DNA of 64,000 nucleotides from Chaetorhynchus papuensis (Eukaryota; Chordata; Aves; Passeriformes; Rhipiduridae), in contig VWYX01000219.1 of assembly GCA_013396525.1 (NCBI GenBank), positions 558,001-622,000 of the forward strand, in the 5' to 3' direction. Below, in pieces: positions 60,936 to 64,000 of this stretch. How positions within the stretch are numbered: position 1 is the stretch's first letter; every line of letters starts with the position of its first letter. A program made the position numbers and the translations under genes. The notes under the pieces were generated by a model. It saw only the letters and a program-made list of their open reading frames with translations. It did not search any database and was not told the origin of the DNA.

Positions 60936-63900
60936 AGGTGTTTTGTTTTCTGAGATTGCTAACACAGTTTTGATGTGATTGCTTCTTCTCTAAGGGTTTT
61001 TCCTGTGGTGGTCTAAGTGACACCACCAGCCCAAACCCATCTCGAGTCCCATGTAGGTGCTTTTATTTTCTTGGTCTGAAGTTGGCCAGGAAGAGGTCAG
61101 CCACGTCCCCACTAAAGACTGAACGTGCTCACACAGAAGCTTGGGCCACCTGAACAAACAGATGCAAATTAAACCAGGGCAGCTCTCCCACACACAGAGC
61201 TCTCCTCTGCTTAGCACGTCAGTCCCAGGCACAGATGAGATTTCTCTCTGTCCTCTCCCCCTCACAAACAGAGTGCTCTGGTCACTGCCCCATCAGCTGG
61301 AGGTTGTGCTGAGCACAGGAGCACAATCCAGGCTGATGGACTCTCATTATGAATTGGGGGGAGATGAAGGAGATGGGCAAAGAATAAAGCAGAGATCCCT
61401 GGCAGCAAGGCAGAGAGATCCCTGGCAGCTCAGCTGCCCCAAAGACCAGCGTTAGTGTGACAATGGTCTCCTGGTGGACTCTCAAGAGGATCTCCAGAGC
61501 TGCCTCAGCTCAAACAAAACCAGGCTTGCAGCGTGAGCTGGAACTACTCACATCCTCTGTAGATTGGCACAGGAGAGGAAACCTTTGGAAACGTTCACAG
61601 ACTCACTGATTATTAATGTAAAAGAGGGAGCTGCATGTGCATTCCTCTTTCTGCCTTGGGAAGTTAGCACCCTGGCCCTTCTGTCTTCCCTGCTCCGTAA
61701 GGCCCCCACTGAGCAGGACCGGGTGCTGTGCTGGCACCCGGAGCAGCAGTGCCTCCCTTCCCATGGCCAGAGCGTGCCGTTCCTCCTGGCTATTTATAGC
61801 CAGAGCTCAAGAGGCCGATGGACTCTGCCAGGGGAAGGCTGACCCTCTCCATCCCCTGCTCCCTCAGCCCTGAGCACTGATAACGCTCCCACAGCTCATG
61901 GACACCTGGCTGAGCTCCAGATTTCTCCTGTCTAAAAATACCAGCAGGTAGGATCAGATCCAGTGCAGCTGGGAGAAGGGAGAGGATGTTTCCGTCTGAG
62001 AAGGAAACAGTTTTGGCTTTCCGGAGCACTTGCCCTGTGCACTTTGAGGCCTCCAACCCTGCAGTGTGATTCTGGAGCAGGAAGCAAGAGGATAACTGGA
62101 AGGTACTGGAAAAACGCCGGAGATTTACACACGCAGGTGAGCAGCAAAGATGGTCTTGCAGTAAATTCAGCTGGATTCCGGAAACACAAGCACTTCACAC
62201 CCGCATGATTCATACCGGCAGAGAAAGGGAGTTTGGCTTCGGGACTGATGACGGCAATTCCTGGAAACATTTTTCCAGGCTGCGCGCCTGGACCGGGGCA
62301 GGCGCGGAGCAGCGGAGCCGCTGCTGCCGCCCTCTCCTGGCAGCCACAAAGGTGACGGGTTCTCATCCAACACATTCTTCCCAGCAGCACAAACTCTCCA
62401 GACAAACCCCGCTTGAATGACAAATCCGAGCTCTGTCCCCGAACTCGCTCAGTTGTTGCCTGAACACAATTACTATTTTAAGCAAGAGATTACTCTCTGT
62501 TCAGCCTTGTTTGCTCTTCCTTGGTTCCATATTCAAGTATTAGGCTGAACTCCAGAAACCTTCCAGCAAGAGGCTCAGGGTGACAATCCTGCTCAAGGGA
62601 ACAGAGGCAGCTTTCCATCATAAAATTCCAAAGACAACAGAGGAGTGGGGTGGCACAGAGGGGCTGGCAGAAGTCACAGATGGGAGGCTCCCTGTGACAC
62701 CTGGCTTACACTCGTGCTGCTGTGGGAGCAGGAATTTCTGCTGAAGAGCTGTTGTGACTACAAACAGGTATTTTTGACACCATCACTGCCAGAACCACCA
62801 CTTACCTGCTCAGCTCGTCCACGAGTGCTCCAGGTAAAGCATAAATGAGATGGCAATTCAGAGCTTCACCTGTGAGCTCAGCAGTGCCCACAGGCAAGAG
62901 GCAGCTCTGCAGTGAGAGGCAGAAGGTGGCTGGGAACACTTGGAAATCCTTCAGCAACTGGAGGAGAGCAAAGGTTTCCAGTGCTGCTGCAGCACATTAA
63001 GTACAAGCTCTGGGAGCAGCCCTCTGCCCCAGCCCACACCAGTGCAAGGACTGGAGGCAGCCAAGGTTACACTGAAAATGAAGGTTATAACCAGAACCAA
63101 AGCACAAAGGCACAGCTCCTACTCCTCTCTGCATGTACCAGAGTTGCAGGGGGGTAGAAAACAGCTGACACAGGAATAAGTAGTAGACCGAACTGAAGGT
63201 AAGCCCCTAAATAAGATTTCCTGCATTTTGAGCAGCAGGTTCCTGGGGAGATCCTTCTACTTGGAAAGGTGTGGGAACATAACTTGCAGCTAATAAGCTG
63301 CTGAGGAAGCTGTGAAACAGAAATACAGATGAGATCATTAGGAGTCACTTTAGAAGGTCAAGCTGTGGATCAACCATCAGCAAGGAGTGTAGGGTGCTCT
63401 GTGTATAAATCCAACACCCTGAAGTCACTTGCAACGCAGCAGCCAAGACTAGGGCTGGTTACAGAAGGTCCAGAAACTGTTCCCTGTGTGGTGGGCAGTG
63501 GGCAGGAGAGCTGGGCGCTCCCTGTGCAGCACCTCAGCCACAGCCTGAGAGCCTTTGGTAGAAGACAGGCAGGGGAGGGAACTGGGCACTCAGATGGGAA
63601 GGGAGAACAGGTCCCAAAGGGACACAGTGCCAGCAGCCTGCCCCGAGCTCCAAGGGCACAGCCTGGCAGCCCTGGAGGGCACCACTTGTGTTTCTGTGCC
63701 TCGTGACCCAGGGGTGCCTTGTGGGGACAGGCAGATGATGCAGGAATGGATCCTGCACGTGACCCACCTTCAGGAGATCCCCCAGCAGCCCAGGCACCTC
63801 CTTCCTGCAGCCGCTGTTGGTTTCCATGGAACATCCCCAAGGCACAGCACAGACCCACGCTGGACTCCTCTGGCTCAGAGCATCTCCCAAACCACACCAT

Positions 63901-64000
63901 CCTGTGGCCACCTGGAGCACCCTGCACCACCAAACCAGTTCAGTCACACCCTTTCTGCCCCAAGCTCAAGGACACTTGTTTTGAAGCAACTTCTGAAGTC
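60936..64000. other. DNA right of AMZ1, no gene seen
   Basis: Only unsupported reading frames on both strands. A short CpG-rich spot lies near 62280-62345. By synteny GNA12 may lie beyond the right edge, but no exon of it is recognisable here. Confidence 0.5.

Noticed and set aside
62280..62345. Short CpG-rich spot right of AMZ1
   Set aside because: Too short to call an island and no exon with a conserved frame is seen on either strand.
1..64000. Prokaryotic or viral systems such as CRISPR arrays, toxin-antitoxin pairs or an endogenous retrovirus
   Set aside because: No spaced identical repeats, operons, paired LTRs or polymerase/envelope-like frames were seen. The DNA is ordinary vertebrate nuclear sequence.

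Overview
The window looks like bird nuclear DNA. It has long intron-rich genes with GT/AG splice sites, CpG-island promoters, very little repeat DNA, and repeats that are mostly truncated 3' ends of CR1 LINEs with their ATTCTRTG-type octamer tails. The gene content matches the vertebrate block that lies on human 7p22.3. The species cannot be fixed from the sequence alone. All gene models below were joined by eye from reading frame, splice phase and remembered family similarity, with no transcript evidence.

Layout. Positions 1-2576 hold no gene that I can support. IQCE runs on the minus strand from its stop near 2905 to its start codon at 24843 (22 coding exons, about 663 residues). Only 555 bases separate its ATG from the ATG of BRAT1, which runs on the plus strand from 25399 to 33330 (13 coding exons, about 854 residues). 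The two genes share a CpG-island bidirectional promoter with ETS, RFX X-box and NRF1-type motifs. From 33.5 to about 44.8 kb lies intergenic DNA with a second small CpG-rich patch (38.8-39.1 kb) and a ~47-bp minisatellite (43.84-44.11 kb). A third CpG island (44.85-45.75 kb) probably carries the untranslated first exon of AMZ1, ending at a consensus donor at 45358. The six coding exons of AMZ1 run from 52633 to 60826 on the plus strand (about 503 residues), with an intact zinc-protease motif. From 60.9 to 64 kb I see no gene.

How the genes relate. IQCE belongs to the EvC-zone machinery at the base of the primary cilium and acts in Hedgehog signalling. BRAT1 acts in the ATM/BRCA1 DNA-damage response and with the Integrator nuclease INTS11. 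AMZ1 is an archaemetzincin (M54) zinc metallopeptidase. They are neighbours by conserved synteny, not a pathway. Compared with the human order (BRAT1 minus, IQCE plus, TTYH3 plus, AMZ1 plus), the IQCE-BRAT1 pair is inverted relative to AMZ1, so BRAT1 faces AMZ1 here.

I found no evidence of a previously undescribed system. The most informative observations are regulatory: a perfect ciliary X-box in the shared promoter, CR1 fragments flanking that promoter, and tandem repeats around the probable AMZ1 promoter.
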